Assembly: GCF_041734735.1 (NCBI RefSeq)
Contig: NC_134887.1
Span: 41,035,680-41,099,679 of the forward strand
Reading direction: 5' to 3'
DNA length: 64,000 bases
Source: Babylonia areolata
Lineage: Eukaryota > Mollusca > Gastropoda > Neogastropoda > Buccinidae
The position numbers and the translations under genes are program-made. The notes under the pieces are model-generated. The model was given only the letters and a program-made list of their open reading frames with translations. It was not told the origin of the DNA and did no database searches. Shown one piece after another: positions 34,501-44,100 of this stretch (positions within the stretch are counted from its first letter, which is position 1; each line of letters opens with the position of its first letter).

Positions 34501-37043
34501 CACCTCCACCCCCACCGCCGCCATCCCCACCCTCGCCGCCTGCTCCTCCGTCTTCACCACCTTGGACGTCTTCTTCTCCTGTGTCGGCTTTCGACGGCTG
34601 GCCGAAGGGCGGGGCCACGCCCTGGGTCGTGTCTTGGCTTCTCGTTTGGGTTTCTTCACTTTTTCTGAGGCTGTGGCTGTGGCTTTCTTTTTGCACAGCT
34701 TTTTGACTGGTGGACTGAAACAAGTCAATGCTTGTGTCATAATCCAAGGCTGCGGTGACGAAACTAAGCATGACATAAAAAAAATGGTTGAAGACAAAAT
34801 TTGACAAAAAACAAGAACGCCAGAGAATTGACAGACAGACAGAAAATATGAAAAAACTTAGCCGTATGGAGAGCACAGGTACAGGAGTTATGATGGCTGC
34901 CAGAAAAAGAGGGCATTAGCAAAGGGGACAAAGGGGAGGTTACCTACTTCCGGGAGTACTTTCATTTTCTCCGCATAGGCGGATAGTAGTTTGCACAGGA
35001 CAGGAATGTCAGACCCTTGCCGGAGTCTGCACTAGTTGGGACACGGTTAAGTATGTGTAATTAAACTGGATGTGTCTCTCCAACCGGAAGCAGGTGCACA
35101 TTTATGAAACAAGCATTTCTTAGAGTCCGTATGATTACATGCATTCAAAATAGTGGAGTACCTGTCTTTGATTTACAGAAACTTTCATTTTCACACAGAG
35201 TTGAGGAAGGTAGCAAGAGTGATCGGAAGACAAGTTTGAAGGAATCCAAGGTTTACTTTCTTTCTTTAATAATTTGTGGGGGCATCTAATAAACAATCAT
35301 CCTCTGACAGCAAAAAGGACAATGAAGGTTTCAGCTGCACGGACGGTGCAGGGCAACAGCAGTGCTGGCCTCACTCAGTGAGCTACGCAAATGTTAAGTA
35401 AGTGCATATGACACATTCTGTTTCTTGAAGGATGCCACTTGAAAACAAGACAAGAAAAAAAAGAAAAAAAAAGACAATTTTGTATTTGTATTTCTTTTTA
35501 TCACAACAGATTTCTCTGTGTGAAATTCGGGCTGCTCTCCCCAGGGAGAGCGCGTCGCTACACTACAGCACCACCCATTTTTTTGACTCACTTGTGTAAA
35601 CAAAGTGAGTCTGTGTTTTAACCCGGTGTTTGGTTGTCTCTGTGTGTGTGTGTGTGTGTGTGTGTGTCCGTCCGTGTGTCTGTGTGTCCATGGTAAACTT
35701 TAACATTGACATTTTCTCTGCAAATACTTTGTCAGTCGACACCAAATTTGGCATAAAAATAGGAAAAATTCAGTTCTTTCCAGTCATCTTGTTTAAAACA
35801 ATATTGCACCTCTGGGATGGGCACAAAAAAATAAAAAAGAAGCCTAATTATATGCAAACTGCATTTACTGTTATATTTATATTTTTTGTATTCTCTAAAC
35901 TTGGCACTTTGACCTCTTATTCTGACACAACAACAAGAGGAGTCATTATTATCATTTTTTGTTCAAACAGGAACTTCTTTTGCTAAGCATGGAAGTTTTA
36001 TTTATTTTGCAAACGTTTTGGTGCAGATAGTAAAAAAGGGAAATGACTATGTAATTAATGCTAGGGGACTTAATTTATCACAAGTGAGTCTTGAAGGCCT
36101 TGCCTCTCTTGTTTGTATTTTTTCCTGCGTGCAGTTTTATTTGTTTTTCCTATCGCAGTGGATTTTTCTACAGAATTTTGCCAGGAACAACCCTTTTGTT
36201 GCCGTGGGTTCTTTTACATGCGCTAAGTGCATGCTGCACACGGGACCTTGGTTTATTGTCTCATCCGAATGACTAGCGTCCAGACCACCACTCAAGGTCT
36301 AATGGAGGGGGAGAAAATATCGGCAGCTGAGCCGTGATTTGAACCAGCGCGCTCAGATTCTCTCGCTTCCTAGGCGGATGCGTTACCTCTAGGCCATCAC
36401 TCCACTAAACAATACGTTGAGTTCATGTGGTCAGCCAACTGCTTCCTCCTTTTTTTTTTTCAATTTCTTTTTTTTTAAGCAGATATGGTGTAGTGTATAT
36501 ATGGATCAGTCCACACACTTTGACGCCTTGATTCTTGAAAAAATGAAACCTGAAAACTTCAGTGCTTGTAGCTTTTAGAGACGTTCGATTGGCTAAGAGC
36601 GGACCAGGCAAGATGTGTCGTCTTTTCATTGTTAGCTGCGCGAAATTTGGCCACGCAGAACAAACTGATAGGCCTAGTTTGCATCAGTTTGACATGGTAC
36701 AGTATATGACACCAAACTGAAAACTTATGTCTGGCACTATACTTCACAACCTGCATCCCACACAGACTGACCCGTTGTCATCCCGTCCCACTGCCTTCCG
36801 TTTCTTTTTGACAGGCGTGGGTGCTGCTTTCCTGCGTGTGGCCCGCCGACAGCTGGCACCCCCATACTTCACTGCAATGTGTCCCGCGATGCTGGCCGTC
36901 GTCCAGGCTTTTTTGGACAGGTATTCTGCCTCTTTGAAGATCAGCTCAGTGTGGGGGATGGTGGGGGGCTCATCTGACAGCTCACCCAGCAGGATTCCTA
37001 TCGCTTCTGCCAGCAGGGAGCACGCTTCTTTGTTCACTGGCAT
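28508..37043 (-). CDS. HARBI1-like (PIF/Harbinger nuclease-derived) protein, five exons
   Basis: Minus-strand exons 37043-36772, 34714-34327, 33474-33201, 31087-30852 and 28879-28508 join in phase (272, 388, 274, 236, 372 nt) to 513 residues. Residues ~65-165 are basic then A/P-rich (APAPAAAPAPAPAPGG). Residues ~190-310 resemble the HARBI1 N-terminal helical part (LLGVLWWLAGRESMKQIVKR, then FDWSIGTFHGAVHLF). Residues ~312-480 match the nuclease fold (PNGRPSILLQAVCDANRRFL, GWPGTTAEHAAF, then FYFNGLHAASMVALERTTRL). The family's GAIDG is GACRL here, the D of GWPGSxHD reads as E and the D of LGDSAYP as S, while the late E (VALER) remains; cleavage activity is doubtful. It is longer than vertebrate HARBI1 (~350 residues) because of the N-terminus. 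ATG 37043 is the first in frame after a possible acceptor; an upstream exon is possible. It is convergent with the Myb-like gene, so a co-opted transposon pair is likely. Confidence 0.85.
28890..29165. repeat. GT and GA microsatellites in intron 4 of the HARBI1-like gene
   Basis: GT-rich tract at 28945-29040 and GA/GT tract at 29142-29172. Confidence 0.8.
29484..29715. mobile_element. MITE 1, second copy, 232 bp, TTAA-flanked
   Basis: Same element and orientation as 24281-24512, again exactly 232 bp from TTAA to TTAA, with few substitutions (e.g. CAGTATGGCC for CAGTACGGCC). The two copies lie 5.2 kb apart, one between genes and one inside an intron of the HARBI1-like gene. Confidence 0.85.
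29790..30185 (+). mobile_element. LINE 3' end fragment
   Basis: The plus strand at 29835-29915 encodes NWNNLPHHICASDSISAFRT, then SLKTQIF, the typical last segment of jockey/CR1-like LINE ORF2. The 3' UTR ends AGCGCCCTGAGCTCTTAGAG, GGGCGCTATATAAATGTACA and an ATT repeat tail, a common LINE 3' tail. It includes a G-rich tract at 30017-30058. Confidence 0.6.
30131..30486. repeat. perfect 178-bp tandem duplication across a LINE tail and a SINE
   Basis: 30131-30308 and 30309-30486 appear identical by eye. The unit starts TGAGCTCTTAGAGAGAAAGG (LINE tail) and ends GCAGCCATACTC (SINE family B). It is either a very recent duplication or an assembly artefact. Confidence 0.9.
30225..30757 (-). mobile_element. 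SINE family B, with duplicated 3' end
   Basis: A full-length minus-strand copy runs from about 30403 to 30757 (head GCAATAGCCGAGTGGTTAAA at the high end, B box GGGTTCGAATCACGG). A second copy of its 3' end (30225-30308) arises from the 178-bp duplication. Confidence 0.9.
31975..32100 (-). mobile_element. SINE family B, 3' fragment
   Basis: Minus-strand tail only: AAG-rich end, GGGCTGCAACTCCCACATCC, GAGTGGGCTTTTACATGTAT and GCCATGTAGGCAGCTATACT. Confidence 0.8.
32690..33125. repeat. diverged dispersed ~110-bp repeat, three copies
   Basis: Three diverged stretches containing ATCATTCTGTCAACATGGAA, then CATGACTACAGAAG and TTTCACAACTTATCC (from about 32735, 32825 and 33040). They lie in intron 3 of the HARBI1-like gene, and the last ends ~75 bases before an exon. 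Confidence 0.7.
33475..33790 (-). repeat. minisatellite made of the exon-3 acceptor of the HARBI1-like gene
   Basis: On the minus strand the true border is GTGTGTTTGCAG, then TCACTGTGCGAAGTGGT. Upstream of it, units of about 60 bases repeat TTTTCAGTCACTGTGTGAAG at about 33515-33537, 33577-33600, 33637-33657 and 33750-33772. Each has the acceptor AG plus ~14 exon bases. Confidence 0.9.
33955..34315 (-). mobile_element. SINE family B, full length
   Basis: Minus-strand copy with AAG-rich end at 33955, body GGATCTTTAACGTGCGTATT, B-box-like GGGTTCGAATCATGG and head GCACAATAGCCGAGTGGTTA. It sits 12 bases downstream (in transcript sense) of the donor of exon 2 of the HARBI1-like gene. Confidence 0.9.
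34780..35069 (+). mobile_element. terminal fragment of the DIRS-like retroelement family
   Basis: Matches the right-hand end near 62.0 kb: AACTTAGCCGTATGGAGAGC, ATGGCTGCCAGAAAAAGAGG, GCATAGGCGGATAGTAGTTT, AGTCTGCACTAGTTGGGACA and AAGTATGTGTAATTAAA. Same orientation as the pieces at 19.5, 20.3 and 62.0 kb. A diverged fossil in intron 1 of the HARBI1-like gene. Confidence 0.85.
35481..36404 (-). mobile_element. SINE family A, split by a TIR element
   Basis: Minus-strand SINE A in two parts: 35481-35582 (tail, GAAATTCGGGCTGCTCTCCC, CACTACAGCACCACCC) and 36109-36404 (TTCCTGCGTGCAGTTTTATT through the head at TAGGCCATCACTCCAC). The interruption is the ~525-bp element at 35583-36108. Confidence 0.9.
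35583..36108. mobile_element. non-autonomous element with 12-bp inverted repeats, nested in a SINE
   Basis: The 12-mer GACTCACTTGTG at 35585-35596 is repeated inverted at 36079-36090. The left end also folds as a hairpin (GACTCACTT, then AAGTGAGTC at 35602-35610). Inside are TGTG microsatellite DNA, ACACCAAATTTGGCATAAAA and A/T-rich sequence without coding capacity. I infer a non-autonomous DNA transposon; the class is unknown. Confidence 0.7.
36478..36565 (+). mobile_element. SINE-like repeat, family C, decayed
   Basis: Only AGCAGATATGGTGTAGTGTA, then TATGGATCAGTCCACACACT and TTGACGCCTTGA can be matched to the family C body. Confidence 0.5.
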
Positions 37044-37590
37044 AGCTGTCAGTTTGATTATCTGTCAACAAATTGATTCACAATGGATAAGAGAAATATT
37101 AATCGAGAAAGAGAAAGGGATAGACAAACACAAAATATGACAATGACTAATTCTCTAATTTCAAGGTTATGTTAGCACAGGCGTGCTATTCATTCCTTGT
37201 TCTATATAGGGTCTACACTACATAAAGACAACATCCCCAAATCAAAATGCATAATAATTCAAAATGATATCACTCCAAATATCAAATGACCTACTTATAG
37301 ACTTACTGCAGGTTTTTGACGTGTCACAGCATACACGCACAGTGACTCATTATCAGCCACACTTGAAGAGCACACAGAATGATCTGAAACAGATCAAATT
37401 ACATGCCACCACCATTAATCAATATATGCCCCAACTGTGGCATCTTGTTTCATCCATCCAGATTTACCTTGGTGGTGTGCTCCATAATGTTTCACAGGGC
37501 CTACCTTATGAATGCTTCCTTTTGAAATCATTCATGTGACAGTTCACAGGGCCTGCCTTATGAATGCTTCCTTTTGAAATCATTCATGTG
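37044..37590. other. 5' flank of the HARBI1-like gene
   Basis: No further exon recognised. A 50-bp stretch (GGGCCTACCTTATGAATGCT) is duplicated at 37497-37590. An upstream non-coding or short coding exon for the minus-strand gene could lie here. Confidence 0.35.
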
Positions 37591-37644
37591 ACAGTTTATG
37601 TATCATCAGATAGCCTACAAATGGTACAATAGCTTCACATGTTT

Positions 37645-38135
37645 TACTAGGTTGTTTTCCTTTTTTATTTTATTATTATTATTACTACTACTACTTTTTT
37701 ATATTATAGTTATTATTTATTTATTTATTTATGTACGCTTATAGTTGACTTCATCAAGTTTTTGCGCCTTATACAAAATGGTACAACAGCTTCACATGTT
37801 TTACTAGGTTGTTTTCCTTTTTTATTTTATTATTATTATTACTACTACTACTTTTTTATATTATAGTTATTATTTATTTATTTATTTATTTACGCTTATA
37901 GTTGACTTCATCAAGTTTTTGCGCCTTATACATATTATTAGTAGTGGTAGTCGTTGTTTTTTTTTATGTATTTATCTATTATTTATTCACCCCCTTTTTT
38001 TTTCTCAAGGCCTGACTAAGCGCGTTGGGTTACGCTGCTGGTCAGGCATCTGCTTGGCAGATGTGGTGTAGCGTATATGGATTTGTCCGAACGCAGTGAC
38101 GCCTCCTTGAGCTACTGAAACTGAAACTGAAACTG
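37645..38135 (+). mobile_element. SINE-like repeat, family C, with ~165-bp duplication of its head
   Basis: An AT-rich head (TTTTATATTATAGTTATTAT, then CGCTTATAGTTGACTTCATC) occurs twice, at ~37620-37775 and ~37780-37930. Then the conserved body: AAGGCCTGACTAAGCGCGTT, CAGGCATCTGCTTGGCAGAT, GAACGCAGTGACGCCTCCTT, and a CTGAAA tail at 38115-38133. Confidence 0.8.
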
Positions 38136-38317
38136 TTTTCCTTTTTGCTCCAGACCTTAGCAACAAATTCATAAGGATTGAATCTACCATTACCTCAAGC
38201 GGGTTTTTTTTTTTCTGAATATTCAGATTTAACACCTAATGACAAAATTGTAAACATATCTTTTATTTTCCTCACACATTACCTGCTTGTTTCCATGGCA
38301 AATTTATGACAGTTCAC

Positions 38318-38585
38318 TTTCAGTTTCAGTAGCTCAAGGAGGCGTCACTGCGTTCGGACAAAACCATATACGCTACATCACATCTGCCAAGCAGATGCCT
38401 GACCAGCAGCGTAACCCAACGCGCTTAGTCAGGCCTTGAGAAAAAAAACGAAAAAAAAGGGGGAATAAATAATAGATAAGCTTACATAAATAAATAAATA
38501 AATAATAATTATAATATAGAAAAAGGTAGTAGTAATAATAATAATAAAATAATTATAAAAAAAAGAAAAAAAAAAGACAACAATG
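38318..38585 (-). mobile_element. SINE-like repeat, family C, inverted copy
   Basis: Minus-strand copy of the same body (38320-38442) and AT-rich head (38455-38585). With the plus copy ending at 38133 it forms an inverted repeat with arms of about 250 bases around a ~185-base spacer. Confidence 0.85.
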
Positions 38586-39384
38586 ATGATAAATAAGCAA
38601 ATAAATGTAAAACATGAAGACACACATACACCCACACATGCATAACAGATGTTATGACAAGCGTTGGGGAAAACATGAAAAACTAGCATGAACAGTGTCA
38701 CCCTCTGCCATCATCATCATCGGCACTGGAGCCACCTAGATTATGATTTCACAAAGCTCCAGTCATGCTGAGCCAAACCCTGGGGACAATCTTTCAATCC
38801 TTCACTCTTAACAATAAAGTGTGGAGCAGGACATTCCCACTGGTTAGTTCGTCCACCAAGAGTAGTTTCACAACTTGGACCAGTGCACATACCCATTCCA
38901 CTTATTATTTGAATGTTTATGGTTCTCACATACAAAAATCCTGAGATTTCATGTCCCCAAACCCAAATGGCAGTGAACAGAGAGTGAAATGATGTCACTG
39001 GATAGCCTGTGAGACATCACCATGATCAGTAAGATATCACACACAAGTCATATCACCCAGCTGGCAAAGCGATATTAAAAAACATAAAAAATAGCCTGCA
39101 TTTCTGCCTGCCCCGAAGGGTGAGTAGGGGGTTGGCTATCTGCATGACCTCTACACCCAGTCCTTTGATCTTTTTGCAAGGAATGTTGGCATTTGGAGAG
39201 AAAAGATTGTAACTGATGACATTTTTTCCTTATTTTTGTCATTGCACTTTGCCACTTTACGATTTTTTTCCCCCTTAGATTGTAACTGAAAGCCATTTTT
39301 TTCCCTTAATTTTGTCATTGTACTTTGCCACTTAAACCCCCACCCCCACACCCCCTCCACATCTATGTTATAGTACTTTGGACG
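38586..39384. other. intergenic sequence, no recognised gene
   Basis: An 85-codon minus-strand open frame (38998-38741) with five cysteines (CTGPSCETTLGGRTNQWEC) is the only coding-like stretch; I could not tie it to a family or splice sites. Two ~55-bp similar segments (TTTTTGTCATTGCACTTTGC) lie at 39220-39335. Confidence 0.3.
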
Positions 39385-39660
39385 GGGTCATGTTGACGTG
39401 ACCATATGTCGTTGTGACCACATGTCGTAGTGTCGTTGTGACCACGTGTCGTAGTGTCGTTGTGACCAATTGCTGTTGTAACCACGTGTCGTTATGACCA
39501 TGTGTCGTTGTGACCATGTGTCATTGTGACCACATGTCGTAGTGTCGTTGTGTCTTGTGACCACATGTCGTTGTGACCAATTGTCGTTGTGACCACGTGT
39601 CGTTATGACCATGTGTCGTTATGACGTGTCCTTGTGACCAAGTGTCATTGTGGGACACAT
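39385..39660 (+). repeat. ~16-bp minisatellite, forward array
   Basis: About 17 units of TGTCGTTGTGACCACG with variants. It is the reverse complement in type of the array at 40075-40355. Confidence 0.85.
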
Positions 39661-39806
39661 GGAAGCAGATGCTGAGAGCGTAGGGAGGGTGCGGTTCCCA
39701 AGGAACATGTCTGTGTGTTTATATATTTATTTCTTGCAACGTGTGAGTGTGTACAGCAGAACAGACAGGTGACATGACAGATCCTGACTCAGTGACAGAA
39801 CCACAA

Positions 39807-39848
<42 letters not shown>

Positions 39849-40074
39849 GATATTTTTAAACAATATTAAAAAAAAACCCAACAAAACCCACAGAGCAGAC
39901 CTATGCATCCACACCCATTAACACTAGAAGAAAAAAAGTACCGCTGTCCACACAGTCATCACACGAAATAAACAGGGAGGAGAGATATGTTAACTATTGC
40001 AGTATCAGGTCTGCCACTCTTTGGCAAAATATCAAAAATCATGGTTACAACGGCATGAGATCAAAAGGATGAGA
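39661..40074. other. spacer between two inverted minisatellites
   Basis: Contains a GA tract (39810-39838). No gene seen. Confidence 0.5.
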
Positions 40075-40355
40075 TCACAGCGACACATGGTCACAACAAC
40101 ACTTGGTCACAACGACACTTGGTCACAATGACACTTGGACACTTGGTCACAACGACACTTGGCCACAACGACACGTGGCCACAGTGACACTTGGCCACAA
40201 CGACACGTGGCCACAGTGACACTTGGCCACAACGACACGTGGCCACAATGACACACGGTCACAATGAAACTTGGTCATAATGACACTTGGTCACAACAAG
40301 ACTTAACACTTGGTCGCAACCACACTTGGTCACAATGACACGTGGTCACAACAGT
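40075..40355 (-). repeat. ~16-bp minisatellite, inverted array
   Basis: About 17 units of TGGTCACAACGACACT with GTGGCCACA variants, inverted relative to 39385-39660. The pair ends ~790 bases before the EIF2B1 start codon. Confidence 0.85.
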
Positions 40356-40474
40356 ATGTAGCCCTTTGGACTGGATGTTTGCATGATAAATCATGCTCTG
40401 TAAATCACATGTCATTATAATGCTGTCGTATATTTTTTTCATACCTGTTTGCCTCTCTGTTACCCTCCCACTTG

Positions 40475-40669
40475 GCGTGTGTGTGTGTGTGTGTGTGTGT
40501 GGTGTGCCTGTGTGTGTGTGTGGTGGTGGTGGTGGTGGTCGTGGTGGTGGTGTGTGTGTGTGTGTGCATCCTATAGTGTGTAAACAAAAATTCCATGCTG
40601 ATGCGGGTCAAGATTAGAAGAAAATCAAAACTTTCACTATGCTTAAATATGACTTTACTTCCAAATAAA

Positions 40670-40709
<40 letters not shown>

Positions 40710-40710
40710 T
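40475..40710. repeat. GT, GTG and TA microsatellites
   Basis: GT tract and GGT tract at 40478-40565, (TA)n at 40673-40708. Confidence 0.9.
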
Positions 40711-40984
40711 CAGACCAATGCTGGAATATGTTGCACTCCACCAAGAAACTATTCAGTTTTCCTTTTTGTATCCCCGCATCTCCACTTGGCTTCTATTCTC
40801 AAAACGAGTCAATGACAGATGTGGATTTTTCATTCATTCCAGCAGACCATACTAGTACCTCCGAATATTGTTTATCCGGTCGTATCTACTTACCTTGTGT
40901 CTGGATCGAAAAAATGGCTAATCAATACAACTTGAATTTCAATGGGTGGCAATTTCCACGATTGTCTCCATTCGGTCAGTTCTG

Positions 40985-41139
40985 CAAGTAGTAAGGGCAA
41001 TAACTCCCAATGATTGGCTGACGAAATATTGAAAGCTCACGCTTGTTCACAAAGCATCTGTTTGAGCACCAGTCAAAGCTTGCTGGTTCAGGTTGCAGAA
41101 TTTGTTCATTTTTGGGTTGATATTTCTCATAAATTGATC
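40985..41139 (+). promoter_or_regulatory. putative EIF2B1 promoter/5' UTR with palindromic CCAAT pair
   Basis: Non-repetitive sequence immediately 5' of the start codon. CCAATGATTGG at 41007-41017 is a perfect inverted pair of CCAAT boxes (NF-Y type site) 123 bases before the ATG. No TATA box is evident at a suitable distance, fitting a housekeeping promoter. Transcription start not determinable from sequence. Confidence 0.4.
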
Positions 41140-44100
41140 ATGCAGGCTGACGCAGCAGATAAAGAAGGTATTTTTACATAGTTTTTTTGTTTTTGCTTTT
41201 TTTTGTGTGTGAGAAAACTGGTATTAGACCAGGTCAACAACAACAGGATACATTCGAATCGAATACAATGACACACTCGTGTGCTTGAGCATGTCACTTT
41301 TGACGATGGTGACTTGAAGTCTTGATACTGATACTGACTAATATGGCATGTGTAAAACTTTAAAATTTCATTAATTTTCCATTTTTAAGAACAAGTGGAA
41401 AATATTCATGTATAATAAGAAAAACGCCAGTTTTACAAGTCATGTCATGTCACCCACCGTGGGCTCCACGTGTGATCCGGAAAATAAAAACAGAAAAATT
41501 GTCAAGTATGGAGTAGTGAATTGCGACGTGTTTCTAAATAAAAATTTCTAATTAAAATGCAAAGATAGTCATACTCATTATCATTTAGTTTGACAAAGCC
41601 ATAGTTTCTAAATACCAGAGATTGTTATTGTTAAGAATTTTTTTGAAAGAAAGTTTACAGTTTTCAAACTGACAAAGTGTAATATTTACTATGCAGACCT
41701 GTCATTTTACTGATGTTTTAGAAGAAACTTAGATTTAGAAAAGGATTTGGGAATTTTGGTGGATAAAAATTTAACTTTTGAACAGCATGTTAATACTAAA
41801 TAAAAAAAAAAAAAAAAAAAAAGCAAATAGAATTGCAGATATGATCACCCATTTTATCCAGTTTAAAAAAAAAAGAAAGATGATGTCATGGTGCCATTAT
41901 TCATATCAACTGGTATAATCCCCTTACCTTAGAAAACATAATGACTTGATTGAAAATGTACAGAGAAGATTTACCAAACATTGAAACAAATTATAGGGAC
42001 AGGTAGTATGTCCTATGAAGAGATACTAACTAGTTTGAAACTCCCAAGCCTGGTTAAGGGGTGATATGATTGTGACATATAAGATTCCACATGGACATTA
42101 TGATAAGTGGAGTGATGGCCCAGAGGTAACGCGCCCGCCTAGGAAGCGAGAGAATCTGAGCGCGCTGGTTCGAATCACGGCTCAGCCGCCGATATTTTCT
42201 CCCCCTCCACGAGACCTTGAGTGGTGGTCTGGATGCTAGTCATTCGGATGAGACGATAAACCGAGGTCCCGTGTGCAGCCTGCAGTTAGCGCACGTAAAA
42301 GAACCCACGGCAACAAAAGGGTTGTTCCTGGCAAAATTCTGTAGAAAAATCCACTTCGATAGGAAACAAACAAAACTGCACGCAGGAAAAAATACCAAAA
42401 GAAAAGGGTGGCGCTTAGTGTAGCGACGCGCTCTCCCTGGGGAGAGCAGCCCGAATTTCACACAGAGAAATCTGTTGTGATAAAAAGAGAAATACAAATA
42501 CAAATACCACTACACAAAATCTTTTCATTCTAAAGGACAGTAATCACACCAAAGGACACCCACTAAAGCTAATGAAGGCATTCAACAAATCAGACCTTTT
42601 TCCACACTTTTTTACTAACAGGGTTGTTAACTTCTGGAATAATCTGCCCAGTAACATTGTCACTGCAGGAACACTTAACAGTTTTAAGAATTTATTGGAT
42701 AAACGCTGGAAGGATTATAGATTCCAAGTTACTTCTCCATAGGAAGCTAGCCATAACATTAGTGATTGCGCACTCTTATAAAAGTTATATAAAAAGTTTG
42801 GGTGTTTTTTTTTTTTATAAAAAGAATGAAAAAAGTCCTAATTGATCAGGGAAAAGGGTGAAAAGTCTAAAAGCTGTGACACTTGATATGATATGATACT
42901 TAGGCTGTGGACTTGATGACAAGGTCTTACTGTTCTCCTCCATTCTGAATAGTAATCCTGGCTTCAAAAAGGTCCATGATGATGATCTACAGACACCTGC
43001 AATGTTGAAATAGAAATCTGAACAAATTTCCATAACTTAACCATGAAGTGGATGCCCCTGTCCAAGTCCTATTTAACTGGAAGCACACTGTTCTCTTGGT
43101 AGGACTAGCAAATGGCCTCTGCCCCAAAACACCCATGTCTGTTGGGGTTCGAACTTGTGTCCTCTCAGTTTTCAGTTATGACAGCTGGTGTAAATTATAG
43201 CTTGTTGGCCTTCCGGTCTCTTCAAAAGTGACAACTCATATTGTACAAGACTGTCATTATGATTAAATATCAAATGTTATCAATCATTCAGTGGCCAGTC
43301 ATGCATGAGGAACTCATGCCTTGACCTCACCAAGTGGAAGGCAAAGCAGTGACCAGTTTCTACATTATCACCTGCTGAACAGGGAAAACAGAATTGAAAA
43401 AGAAAGTATAACTTGAAATGAATGTGGTTTCTTCACTGACAGTGACACTCAGTAACTCACAGTGAACACAGGGGACTGGTCAAGAGCTGTCCGGATAAAT
43501 AGAGTCCAGTGACTGGTGTCGCCTTATGCTGCTCTTGGGCAGAGAAAACTTCCTGAGACATTGAGAGATTAGTTTTCTAAATTAAGGAAGCTCCCTTGCA
43601 TTGCTGAATGTATGGGGAAAAAATGTAAGAAAAACCCCCAGATATCACAAACACAAGTGCTGATCATGTTTCAGAGATCCTGCGTTATTATCGTCAGATC
43701 CGGGAGGATGATCCTGATCGTTCCTGTCCTTTGGCTGCCATGACAGCGATGGTGCAGTTCGTGGAGAATAATAAAAGTATGTCCTCTAGTATTAGATACC
43801 CTCTCCTCTCTGACTATTCTGAGCTCCCCTCTCTCTTGCTCTCTTTCTTTGTCTTTCCTCTGTGTTTATCTCATTCCAGATGATGGAACGCTATAGTGTT
43901 CCTGATGTAAGGTAGTGTTCTGGACAACAGAATGCTGTAGCGGTTTTGACAATTAAAATTTTTTCCGATTTTTCCTCATGGGGTAGCATAAAAATTGCAG
44001 CTACACCGGGCGTTGTGAACATGTTGAGGGTCGAATGGAAAGTTTCCTTGTGAGGTTCTGTAACTATGCACTCACTGGCCAGCCATTGACCTTGGTATCC

